Of a stretch of DNA of 64,000 nucleotides, positions 51,890 through 62,815 are shown one piece after another (within the stretch, counting starts at the first letter, position 1; each line of letters begins with the position of its first letter). The notes under the pieces were generated by a model. That model worked only from the letters and a program-made list of their open reading frames with translations, was not told the DNA's origin and did not search any database. This DNA comes from Schistocephalus solidus (Eukaryota; Platyhelminthes; Cestoda; Diphyllobothriidea; Diphyllobothriidae). The stretch covers positions 1 through 64,000 of the forward strand of contig WEDG01002552.1 of NCBI GenBank assembly GCA_017591395.1, written 5' to 3'. Both the position numbers and the translations under genes were made by a program.

Positions 51890-54511
51890 TTCAGTTCAGT
51901 TCAGTTCAGTTTTATTAAGGGAAATATAGGCGAAGCCTTTGAGCTCCCTATTGATGTCAGTGACACTGTAAATTAAAAAGGCTGAAATATAATGGACGTT
52001 GGACAAAGGGTTATTTCACGGACACACTGCAGGGCATCCGACAAACAATTATAAAATAATGTTACTCAAAAATAGGGAGTAGTATGTTATATGACGCGAA
52101 AAATTGTGGATGGGAATATGTTTCAGGAAATGTGTTAGGTTCGGATGTCGTGGTGGTACTTATGGCTGTACTGGTCAAACTTCCGCTTAAAAAGTGTCAA
52201 CGGATGGGGACATGATTATGTCGGCCGGCAGAGCATTCCAGGCCTTAATCACTCTGTTGGAGAAGAAGAACCTTCTTGTGTCGAGTCTTGCACCTGTCAC
52301 TCGTAGTTTAATGGGATGCCCTCGCAAAGTAGTGGTAGTGGCCAGCTCAAAGAAGTCGCCAGATGCAAGGCAACAATCCTGAAGCCGCAGCATTCGAAAG
52401 GCTTTGTATTAAGTCGCCGCGTAGCTGTCTATAGTCCAGAGGAAACAGATCAAGATTAGACAATCGTGTCTCGTAAGGCAGGCAGCTTTGACCTTGAACA
52501 AGCTTGGTTGCACGTCTTTGGACCTTCTCAAGGGTGTTGTGGTCTTTGACAGACCACGGTCTCCAGGCTTGTATGGCGAATTCCAATTGTGGTCGCACGA
52601 ACATCCCGAAGACCTTATTAAAGCACTCTTTGTCGAACTTTGCAAACGCTCGCTTAATAAGATACAAGCTTGACATGGCAGATTTTGCTACTTTTGAGCA
52701 ATGGAACGATGGCTTCAGTGTGGGCGTGATCCATACTCCTAGATCTTTCTGAGCCTCTACCTCTGGGAGCGGTGTGTCGTCCAGATAGTAAATTCTCTGG
52801 TGCCCTGAGCTGGTTCTGCCAAATCGCAGAATATTGCACTTGGTAGCATTGAATGGGAGGAGCCAGTTGTGCGACCATTCCTCGAGTCGATGCAAGTTCG
52901 CCTGTAGATTTTTCTTCATCATCTGCGTTGTGGATGACCTTCCAAAGCTTTATATCGTCAGCAAACATGGCGGTGTCACAGTCCAAGCCACTTACGCAAT
53001 CATCAATGTACATAAGGAAGAGGATAGGGCCCAGGACGGAGCCCTGAGGAACCCCACTCTCAACCGCCACCTCCGCCGATTGTTGATCGCCAAGACGGAC
53101 AATCTGAGATCGCCCAATCAAGAAGTTTTCAATCCACTTCAAAAGCTTGCCCCCTTACCCCAATACGGTTGAGTTTGTATAGGAGACGTTGGTGAGGCAC
53201 GCTATCAAAGGCCTTCTTGAAGTCTATGTACACTGCGTGCACTACATTTCCTTCATCGACCGCTCGGGTCCATCGTTCCAGACAGTAGAGCAAATTAGTT
53301 AAACAGGACCTTCCTCTGCGGAATCCGTGCTGCGCTTCAGAGAGAAGATGATGCCGCTCCAGAAACTGCATCAGTTCACGTTTGATGATTCGCTCCATAA
53401 TCTTGCAACATATGGAGGTGAGACTTACCGGCCTGTAGTTATTTGCGGAAGCACGGCTGCCACTTTTGTGTATTGGGGAAATCCACGCGGTCTTCCAATC
53501 GGGTGGCAATTTGCCTGCAGCGAGGGAGGCTTGGAAGAGTAGACACAAGGGTTCTGCCAACTCTACGGCCAACTCCTTCAACAACTTTGCCGGTATTACA
53601 TCAGGACCTGGCGATTTGGTTTCGTCCAGCTTCAGTAGTTCCTGCAGAACAATAGGTTCTGTTATGACCACTGAGTCAATTGTCGGGACCTCTTCCGCAC
53701 TATAGTTATCAGCGGTTAGATTGGCTTCTCTCGTAAAAACCGACTGAAAGAACTCAGATAGATGCTCAGCCTTTTTCTTCGTCCTTGCAAAGTTCGACGC
53801 CTTCATCCGTTTTTAACAAAGGGATGGGGTCTTTATTTCGAGTGCACTGCCTAATGTAGTTGTAGAAGAGCTTCGGGTTTTCTGCTGCACGGTTTATCAA
53901 GTTACTCAAAAACTTTGGCGGGCTTTATAAACCAGGCCTTTTAACCTGTTCCTCTGCGTCTTGTACTTCGTCAGCGATTCGGCGGTCTTTTCCCTGAGAT
54001 AAGTTTGCCATAGCTTTCGCTTGCGGTTTACTTCACTCTTCAGTGTGTTCGTTAGCCACTGGGGCCTGTTGGTGATCTTTTTTTCGAATTAGGACAGTAG
54101 TTGGTGATAAGTCCTTGTAATACGGCCTTAAATTGCAACCAATCCTCGAGAATACACCCGGTGAATGTTTCATTCCAATCTAAATGGCGCACATCAATTT
54201 TCATTTGGGTATAGTCTCCACGCCATAGGTTGCGTTTGACTGTGATGCTTCGATCGGGGACAGAGAAGAGTGAATATTCCCATTGTAGGACTACGTGATC
54301 ACTTTTGCCCAGCGGGGATAGACAGTTCACAACATCTACGCTGTCAGGCACCTTTGTCAATACAAGGTCCAAACAATTAGCTTGTTGCCCCTCGCGTATT
54401 CTGGTCGGAGACAGGACGTGTTGAGTTAGGAAGCGTTTGTGTATAGCTTCTAGGAGGCGGCGATCGAAGTTTAATTCCGAGCCTGGTGCCGAGCTCAGAT
54501 TCCAATCGATA
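51890..54511 (-). mobile_element. Family K LINE, EN middle to 3' tail
   Basis: Minus-strand group 2 element with a (CTGAA)n tail at 51890-51914 and the group 2 hairpin at 51917-51951. From 54511 it codes the EN C-terminal half ('IDWNLSSAPGS', 'NCLDLVLTK', 'GKSDHVVLQW' with the catalytic His, 54052-54372), linker, and RT to about 52187. The 5' edge at 54511 meets a plus-strand family A copy. It has a distinct tail from D and E but a closely related RT. Confidence 0.87.
52187..53806 (-). pseudogene. Reverse transcriptase (K element, about three frameshifts)
   Basis: One of the most complete RTs here. ORF 53129-53806 (225 codons): 'KSPGPDVIPAKLLKEL', 'WISPIHKSGSRASANNYRPVSL', 'HGFRRGRSCLTNLL' and 'VYIDFKKAFDSVPHQRL' (motif A). 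ORF 52654-53142: 'ESGVPQGSVLGPILFLMYIDD' and FADDIKLW (catalytic box). ORF 52347-52922: 'KDLGVWITPTLKPSFH' and 'VRPQLEFAIQAWRPW'. The final piece 52187-52393 has 'NRVIKAWNALPAD'. Frameshifts lie near 53140, 52930 and 52390. The reaction is target-primed reverse transcription of the element RNA. Many fragments in other frames over this region are shadows. Confidence 0.88.
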
Positions 54512-57500
54512 ATTGGTCACAGCTTGTCCGTTCTTCAACGAGAGACAAGTATATTTTAGATCTGATTTTCACAAATGACATTGCTCCCCTTTTCGTTGAT
54601 TTTAAGCAGGGCCTCTTCCAAAGTGACCATACATTAATTTACTGTTGCTTACCAATTGTCTCATCGAAAAAGGCTAGCGCCGTTCGTACCTATCATAATT
54701 TTGACCTCGCAGATATCAGCTTAATTAACAACTTTTTGGACTCATTGGATTGGCAGCATCTCTCCTCCATGAACGATGCAGCAAGTCTTTCTGACTTAAT
54801 GTCAGTCGTTTCAATAACATCCTGGAATTTGTGCCAATCAACATTGTCAAGCCATACACTTCGGAATCCACGGTCCCCCACTTTCTTTTGCCAAGACTAA
54901 AGAAATTGTGGAAGCAATTAAAAGATCAATATATTAGTTCGTTATCTGTACATCTAAGGATTGCAGAGATTTTGAATTAGCCTCTAAGATTCGGCTTGCA
55001 TGGGACAGACAAAGGGAATCACGCGCACTCATCGAGCCAAACTCTGCAAAATTTGTTGCTCAACTGTTCCGCCGTCGATCCTGCTCTAAACGAGGTTACA
55101 AAATACCTCCATTACTTAATGAAACTATGAAATTCGTTCTCGAAGACTCTGAGAAGGCAGAATTGTTTAGTGCATTCTTTGCAAATCATCTTACGATGGA
55201 ATCTGAACTGGTTCCGACGTTTCAGGCATCCTCATTTAATGTTATCAGTACCATTGATTTCTCCATAGAAATAATTCGTAAGCAAATAATGCGTCTGAAA
55301 AACTCGCAATCTTCGGGGACTGACTGTATTCCAAACTCAGTTATTAAGAGAGTGCCGAGCTTTCCCCGATTGCTTAGCCACGTATTCTCAGTTTATCTTT
55401 TAAACGGATTCTTTCCTGACTCATGGAAGACATCTATTATTCTTCCTGTCTTCAAGTCGGGATCTCGTTTGGACGTAAATAATTATCGAGGCGTTCACAA
55501 AACCCCGGCTCTTGCAAAACTTCTTGAAAAAATTATTTTTAATCAAATTCTCGACTTTTGCCTAGAAAATAAGCTCTTAAGCGACTCGCAATATGGTTTT
55601 CTACCTGGGATATCATGCGAAGTGCGTCATTTTGCTTTTCTTAACCTCGTCACTTCCCTTAGTAATGAGCAGCAGTCAGTGGTTGTGATCTACTTTGACC
55701 TGAGCAAAGCCTTTGACAAGGTACCGCACAGACGTCTTCTGGTGAAACTGGAAGCCCTCGGCATCCGGCCTCATCTCCTTGACTTTATTGGTTCCTACTT
55801 CTCTAACCGCAGCCGAAGATCTTAGTAGGTAATGGCAACTCGACGCCTCAAACGATCACGAGTGGCGTTTTTCAAGGCACGGTTCTAGGTCCCCTTCTCT
55901 TTATTCTGTACATAAACGAAATTTCAGCTTTACTCAAAAATTCACAAACTTTTGTTTACGCTGAAGATCTCAAGTGCATTTATTCATTTTCTAAAGACAC
56001 TGCCAATATTTGCGTGGATAAAATCAACACTGATCTACTTATGCTCTCACGTTGGAGCTGTACTTAGCAAGAGTAGTTTTATGTGTTTTGGCCCCGCTAA
56101 GCTTCCTGGACCCATCGTATTTCAAAATAGTACACTTTTACAACGATCAACCATAAAAGACTTTGGTCTAAGTTACACGAACAAGCTAGCATTATCGCCT
56201 CGTGCAGATCGAATTTCTGCAAAGGCTGCACAGATATGTGGTTTTATATCGCATAATTTCTTCCTTCCGGAAATAAAGTTAGACCTGTACCGCATGTTTG
56301 TTCTTCCTATTCTAGAATACTGCTGTCCCCTCTTTGGGCTGATGAACGCCTCTGACCGCAGTAAGATTGAAAAAGTTCAGAGGGTTTTTACTCGAAGACT
56401 ATTTTCTCCTCCTGGATCCAGGTTCTCTTATACGGATAGATGCCAGTTAGCAAAAATTAAATTTCTATGAGTTAGAAGACTCGAAGCCGGTCTCTGCTTC
56501 CTGTTTCGCGTTAACTCTAGCCCAAATCTCCCACGAATTAACGCTCTTACTCCGGTAGATCGACCCTATGCCACTCGTAATTCCTCCATGATCATTTCAC
56601 CACCCCTTAGCTCCACAACTAACAAGTCTCAGTTTTTTGCCTCCAAATATGCTTTCATCTGGAATAATCTTCCACTGCAAATTAGGTTGTCGGCCACATT
56701 AGCTATTTTCAAAACAAAGTTACGCAAACATTTAACTTCGGAAGATATAAAGTCCTTATTGTCTGTTTCCTTCCCTAACTCGCAACTTTTGGATTTCGAA
56801 AAGGGTCCTCCTGGTATTTGAGGCAGTTCCCTTGATATTATAATGGTCTCTTATTATCTATCCATCATCCTCTGCAGAGTCAATCTTATATTGGTCTCTT
56901 ATTATATGTCCATCATCCTCTGCAGAGTCAATCTTTGCATTTAATTTTTGCCCACCCTCATTTTAAACTAGCATCGCCAAGTCTTGACAACCTTGGTACT
57001 TTCCTCCGCTTTTGCCACCCTGACGATGGTCTCCAGGTTCAGTTGAGGATCAAGGCGGGTTCTGAGAGTTTTGCCTCTTTGATTGGTGGACTATGCAGTC
57101 GGCAATTTCGCATATCAATGATTGTCTCATGACCTCTACTGTGCCGTCTTCGTTTTGACCCTGGTGTCCACTATGAGTCCGTCCTCTCTCACCTCCACTG
57201 GTGGTTACAAACAGTAGCTCTGACTGCTATATTATCTCTCACACGGCAAGGAGCGTTCAGAAATTTCATACGTTGTCAGCATCATCACAGCACTATCCCA
57301 TTGCATCTAGCTATTAATGTTTTAGTGAAGCAGTTTTTTTTCTCCTTTTTTTTAAATTGGCGGTTCGCTGAACTCCGCCTCCGATTTAACCGTAGGAGTT
57401 TTTTTACTGCTTCTTTTCTAGTTCACCGTTTATGTTAAAGATTGTTGATTATTGTTGTAAAAATGGCAAATCGTTCTGAATCGGATATGCCTACCATATT

Positions 57501-57644
57501 GTTAATTTCTGCTGTTAATATGGCTGCTCACATAGAGCAGCAATTATCCACTTTGTATTTATTTATACCGCGACACTAAGTTTGAAATGACGGGGCTCTC
57601 TGGGCCTTAAATATACAATTTACTTATTTAGTTATTATTTATTC
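54512..57644 (+). mobile_element. Family A LINE, long copy with complete 3' end
   Basis: Plus strand from the EN C-terminus ('WSQLVRSSTRDKYILDLIF', 54512-54570, and 'SDHTLIY') through RT to the tail. ORF 55127-55825 holds RT fingers and motif A ('YFDLSKAFDKVPHRRL'). Around 55950-55975 the catalytic box reads YAED, from Y-A-E-D-L-K, instead of YADD. ORF 55952-56470, then an in-frame TGA at 56467-56469, then 56588-56821 ending EKGPPGI. The 3' UTR includes a near-duplicate of about 50 bases at 56829-56935, the hairpin GGGGCTCTCTGGGCC at 57592-57606, and the tail to 57644. Dead, but informative for the full family layout. Confidence 0.87.
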
Positions 57645-58760
57645 GCTCTTACCGCTCGTATTCCGGATAAAAAAATCTTTCGTAATGCTGATCCCGTAGG
57701 TTTGAGTTTCTCTGGAGCAGGAGCTGTGCCTGTGCTACGATTTTAAATATGATTTTAAGAGGTCTTGGTTAAGGATTTGGACTGGATGTTGATCGTGCCT
57801 CCCTTTTGTATATGCCTTGAGAATGTGGATGGAGTTGCTGTTCGTTTGAAACTTTTACATACAATAAAAGAAGATTCAAGTCATGCATAGCTTACTCCTT
57901 GGGAATTATTGATGCTGACTTTAGGACTCCTTTTATAACTACATTCTCTCTCCGACTAACTTGGGCGTCTTTTTTCAGCCCTGAACTTTCAACTGGGCAA
58001 GTACTTGCATTCAGTTCGCTCTGCCCAATAGGTCAAGATTAACCGGGTACTGGGCTGGCGGGAACCAAATCCGTGAACGACTTTGTCTTCTTAGAGCTTT
58101 TCCTTATTGGCTTTACAAACTCACCAACCTCTTCAACATCGCATGTTTGTGCAGCGTCCAGCAGCGATGCAGCGCTGAGTTGTAAAGCCGGATTATCGTT
58201 TATGCTGCTTGAGCTAAGTAATGATGGTTTGGAGCAAGGACTAGATGGGTCTCCCTTTTAAAATAGCGAAACGTCCTCTGGTTTACTGGGTTTGGCAGTT
58301 ATGTTATCTTTTATGTGAATTTTAGGTATGCTTGAAGAGGCTATATATGCATACGAATTTGCTTTGCGGTAGGTTTTTTACGGACAGGAGCTTTTTTAAC
58401 AGGTAGGTGAGAAAAAGATTTTTTAAGTTATCTTTTTCTGGCTTTAGATTGCCTACCTCCTGCTCCATCCTTGAAAATTTCTGGAGGAGACTTAAAAACA
58501 CCCCATACAAGTTTCATCTTCGTAAGCTACATTAATTAAGCTTACTAGACTATTTGCCCGTTTAGCGCGAGGTGAACAATTAGCAGAATAATGAAGGTTT
58601 CAATTATTTTCGGCTTGTTTATTAATTTGCTGATTGAAAAGACCTGTCAGTACTTGGCCCTACGGGGTTTTGCAAAGCAAGTTCGAATCCAGGTCGCTGA
58701 CCAATTTTTCGTGGCAATAAATTGATTTACCTGCGTTTTGCATAGTTAAGTGAATACAAA
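57645..58760 (-). mobile_element. ORF1 'J' of a family E-like LINE (pseudogene)
   Basis: Minus strand, read from 58760: an N-terminal region opposite a tRNA-like sequence (58655-58690), 'SPRAKRANSLVSLINVAYEDETC' split around 58500-58570, with NLS-like residues and a Cys before the coiled coil (58322-58510), a polar linker, 'NVVIKGVLKSASI' (about 57910-57950), 'RPLKIIF' (about 57735-57760) and 'FFYPEYER' (57655-57680). Same order as the ORF1 of E. Several frameshifts. It is interrupted at 57645; its last domain is N at 51689-51889. Confidence 0.75.
58655..58690 (+). other. Shortened tRNA-like sequence antisense to ORF1 (J element)
   Basis: TGGCCCTACGG (58655-58665) fits box A and AGTTCGAATCC (58680-58690) fits box B well, but they are only 14 bases apart, so the anticodon arm is lost. 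It lies opposite the ORF1 N-terminus, as in E, Q and S. Confidence 0.5.
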
Positions 58761-59454
58761 GCCAATTCAATCGAAGTTAGGATCGCCAGAAAATTAACAG
58801 AGTATCGGTAATGATATTCAAAAATATGATTATATGAGAATGTGAACAAAGATATAAAAAAATGAGGATATAACGAATCAGCCTTTAGTTTGAGCCCCTT
58901 CTGCGGCTGAGAGCAGATGCAGGGAGCACACAGCCGATGTGAGTTACGGAATCGGTTGAAGATCAAAGCTTGCACATCCAGCTAAGATATATCCCATGGC
59001 GAGCTAGAATACGCAGTAGTGGAATTGTTCTAAAGCAATAGAATCCTCACGTACAAGTCGCTATGTCCGAATTCGGGAGAATATGCAGACTATTCTGTAA
59101 CGATTTCCAAACATCGTGTCTTCTACACTGAAAAAGAGACTAAAATCTTGAAGGCTAAAAGGACTTCAAATCTGAAAACAATTTCAAACGAAGCGCCATT
59201 TTTGTTGAAATTCTCTTCTATTCATTCCTATTTGGGTTCTCTTCTGATTTTGGGAGGCTGCTTTGGAAAGAGATAGCGCCTAGTTCCATGAATAAGACGG
59301 CTCTTTGATCAGTTTTTGACTTTTTACAGCGCAGTATTTGCTTGACATATGGCTCGATTTACCCACTCGCACTGAATATATGGTTAAATCTTTCTTGATA
59401 GATGCCCTGAGACGTTTCTTCGTTTTCGAAGATTCCTGCCAGTCACCCATTTTC
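58761..59454. other. Unclassified spacer
   Basis: No coding domain, hairpin or tail recognised. Mixed A/T-rich sequence. The minus-strand ORF 58727-58975 has no family signature. Confidence 0.5.
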
Positions 59455-59580
59455 AGTGCTAAAGATTTACAATGGATACGCGTGTAGACGCAGTGTCATC
59501 TTCCTCATTGTATGTGATGACTGATGAAGCTACGTATGCGTATAAGCGTTCATCACCCTCATGCTCCATCGTTGGAGGCA
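59455..59580 (-). mobile_element. Short ORF1 linker fragment 'V'
   Basis: The minus strand reads 'MEHEGDERLYAYVASS' and 'YNEEDDTAST', aligning with the E ORF1 linker 'MEPEGDKCTYAGTAS' and 'SHKEDDATST' (34905-35000). Nothing on either side continues it. Confidence 0.6.
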
Positions 59581-59599
59581 GCAGGAGAGAACAGCCTGG

Positions 59600-60685
59600 A
59601 TATTTTCAGGGGATGCATGATACAGAGAAATGTGGCATTGCTCTGGAACTTGCCAATGCTCATGATGGCAGCAGCAAAGTAGTAGTGGCAAACTCGAGAA
59701 AAACAGAATTTGACTCTGCCGTGTGTTGCCAACTGAAATTACTATGAACCAACACCCAAAATCTGTTTTTAAAGTTCGAAGAACTGAGGTAGCCGCTCTG
59801 CCTTCTGATATTATAGAAATCACAGAAACATAGCTGTCACAGAACATCAGCGATTGCGAAGTAGCATTATCCGGTTACCCATTGTTCAGGAGACACCGCA
59901 ACCACCGCTAGGATGGAGGAGTTATTATGTAAGTTTAGAGCAATTTCACAGTGTGTGAAAAGACAAAGAAGATAACCAATGGTTTAAGGCTAATCGGCTG
60001 ACTATAAAGACACAGGGATCGCAGTCCCTTGAAATCATAACTCTCTACCGAACACCGGGGACAGACACCGGTGCGGATACGTTTTTGTAGGAGAACATAA
60101 AGGAGATTGGTAGTCGACCTGATGTTGTTCTCATGAGTGACTACAATGCCCACAGCATTCGATGGAATGATCTGCCGGCGCAGTGCTCAAAGTATTCCTT
60201 CGATCACCGTCTGCTAAAGTCAACAATTGAAGTTCTTCTCACACAACTTGTATTTGTTAAAACGTGAGCACGTGAAGGACAATATACTATTTTTTAAGAT
60301 CCCATCTTCACTAAAGATCCTAACAGTATAGACGAGATACACTGCCTACCTCAACTTGGTCGAGTGATCATGCAGTACTTTTATGGTGGTATGGTTTATA
60401 TTCTGTGCCATCTGCAATAAATGAAACCAGACCCAATCTATGGCGAGAAGACTTTTGTAAAATGAGAGCTGATGCATCATGAATAGACTGGGATGTTCTC
60501 TTCTCCGGGAACGTCAGTAAGGGTTGGAATTTATTTTAGGAATGGTTGTTGAATCTAATAAAATGCCAATGTCCGTCATCAAAAATTAGGATATCTTACA
60601 GACAACAGTGGTTAATAAGAGATCTATAGAGATCACCAGGAAAGTTAGGCTTTGGAAGACATTTTGCCGATCCAATGAAAATTTA
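59600..60685 (+). mobile_element. Group 2 LINE 'P': decayed endonuclease and linker
   Basis: Plus strand: 'ALPSDIIEITET' (EN Glu motif, about 59795-59830), 'DCEVALSGYPLFRRHRN' (about 59850-59900), 'MSDYNAHSIRW' in place of GDFNAPDIDW (about 60133-60165), an SDH-like block near 60365, 'NLWREDFCKMRADAS' (about 60440-60480) and 'RKVRLWKTFCRSNEN' (about 60638-60680). Full of stops and frameshifts. It ends where the leader of Q begins. Confidence 0.7.
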
Positions 60686-61216
60686 GCTTTGCAACCTCTT
60701 GCGAACTTTTATTATTTAGCTTTGGATTCTTTTCGACATACGCCTCATCCTCATAAGACTACTTTAGGACAACAGCAGAAACCTCCGATATCCTCCTCTT
60801 GTGCACTTCTCGCCAGTAACTCCACGAGATCTTCCAGTCTACAGAGGGCTGCGGAATTTCTATATTTTATTCATAAACTTGCTCCCGCTTTTACCTTCGT
60901 CCGATATTTTAATACCCGTAATCGTTTTTGCGATCTATCATGACAGTCAAAAATATGCCCTTCGAGAATTGTGCAAATTACGTGGTATCGTCGAGGTTTG
61001 AACCAAGGTACCAGTTTGGGGAAAACAACGGTGACACCACTGAGCTATCGCCGCACGACGAACTCGCAGATTTAAATTTAAATGATGAAATAAACATTAA
61101 TCATAATACAAATGACCTTAATTTCAGGCATGTTTCCTAAAATTCACCTCCCGCCCAACGGGCCAAGAGTAAAATACGTTTTTTGGATGTCAATTAAGAG
61201 GATGAAGCGTGTGCAA
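60686..61216 (+). mobile_element. Family E LINE 'Q': leader and ORF1 N-terminus
   Basis: Plus-strand 5' part of an E-family element: leader 60686-60939, ATG at 60940, then an open N-terminus to about 61140 collinear with E ('NYVVSSRFEPRYQ', 'DTTELSPHDELADL', 'INHNTN'), then 'SPPAQRAKSKIRFLDVN' with a stop and 'EDEACAICF' at 61216. There it is cut by element R. It supplies the uninterrupted reference for the leader that D split in E. Confidence 0.8.
60985..61055 (-). other. tRNA-like sequence antisense to ORF1 (Q element)
   Basis: On the minus strand, TAGCTCAGTGG (61037-61047) is a box A identical to that in E, and GGTTCAAACCT (60994-61004) fits box B. They are 32 bases apart, as in E. It lies opposite ORF1 codons for the 'RFEPRYQ...TTELSPH' segment. 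Confidence 0.65.
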
Positions 61217-61389
61217 TATGCTTTGTAGTGTGTTGGCCGAGTGATTTGCGCGCACGGCTACAATGTCGGGGCTCATAGATCGACATATTGCTCATATTGC
61301 ATTAAATACTCGCTATACTCCAAAGCCAGTCGGAAATTTTCGTTATACGCTCAAAGGAGAACATACTTTTTCGCAGTGTTTTAACATTT

Positions 61390-62815
61390 ATGGACTCAAA
61401 ACAATTGTTTGCTAGCAACAGAACCAGTCACGGAACTTCCTTTAAAGGAAAGCCTGTTGAGCTGGCTTCGACATCCACGACTGGCACTCCATCAGTTTAT
61501 ACTTGTAACCAAAAACCAGCAAAGCGCGCAAAAAGCGTAATGGCAGCTAAATCCGTTGGCTACGAGGACGAATCTTGCGTTGGATGTTCTTATATTTTAC
61601 TAAGAGTTCAAAAACTGGAAAATGAGCTTGCAGACTTAAGGAAGCTCTTGCAAGATAACATTACTCGACTAAAATACGCTTAGCAATATTCCAGTTAAAA
61701 AGGCAGTGACTCAAGCACGAAAAGTATCAAAAACTACAACTGGTTACAGCTCACAATGTTCGGACGCGATTACCCATAACGACCGGATAACAGGAGCACA
61801 GTCTCTGAATCCTACGGACGACGACCAGAGCAAACCACAAATCTCATCCCTGCTATCTTGGGTGTTATAAAGAGCCCGTAGTTGAATCCGAAGAAACAAA
61901 CGCGTGGCAAGCTGCAATGGGGAAACACCACAACAGGAGGACAAAGACACAATCAACTCTGATGGATTCATTGAAGCCTTCAGATGAGAGTTTGGTCAGA
62001 GGTAGACTAAATCCCAATGAGAGCTCTGTAAACCGTTCTCGTGCCCCTAAGGAGAACTCAGGAGGAAGCGAAAATTCCAAGTACCAGGATCGACAACAGT
62101 GTTTAGTTATTCAGGGTTTGCACGAGTCAACTGCAGTCCGACCAGAAGACCGTGTCACCGAAAAACCCTTGCTTCGCTTTAATGGCCTCCTAAACCAGTT
62201 GCTCCCACCGGGCGTGGAAGTAAAAGTTATTAAAGCATTCCGGATCGGCAAAAAGTCTGAAGACAGCCTAGGAACGCCGCGACCGCGACCGCTGAAAATA
62301 ATGCTAGAGAGCAAAAGACCAAATCAAGGCGATCCTATCCAAAAACTAACCTACGTCACTCGCATAAAGAGGTTTTTTTCAACCAGACTACTCCCCCTGC
62401 GGAAAGGCTGAAACGCCGGGAACTTGTCTTGGAATTACAATCAAGACTGAAGGCTGACGAACACAACCTGGCTATTTTCAAGGGGAAGGTAGTTCAAAAA
62501 GAATATGAATTTTCCATTGAACCAACCGATTGTTCTGAGGACAACGGCAGCCACCTCACTAACGCCAAAACCATCAGGGAACCAATTGCCCAAAGAGATG
62601 TCAGAACTGATTCCGTAACGCCCAGCGTTCTCACTAAAGAAACCAGAGTTACCGAAAATCATCACGAAACGGAAAAGACATACGACCTTGACGTTAGAGG
62701 AGACGCAGTTGGGCCCATAAAATTGACAAACGCAACAGGAAACTTGGTTGGCGCAAAAATTGAAGTGCTTGTATACAAATGCGCAAAGCCTTTTATCAAA
62801 AACTTGATGAGTTAA
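61390..62815 (+). pseudogene. ORF1 (R element, D family)
   Basis: ATG at 61390 opens 97 codons: a Ser/Thr-rich start, 'KPAKRAKSV' (NLS-like), then 'CVGCSYILLRVQKLENELADLRKLL', a Cys-X2-Cys plus coiled coil. After a stop at 61681-61683 the linker continues in another frame; 61917-62411 contains 'CLVIQGLHEST' (RRM-like block) and 'KAFRIGKKS' and 'RPLKIMLES'; after a frameshift near 62375, 62429-62815 holds the C-terminal domain and an acidic/Thr-rich extension not present in E. Predicted RNA-binding LINE ORF1 protein, inactive in this copy. Confidence 0.78.
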
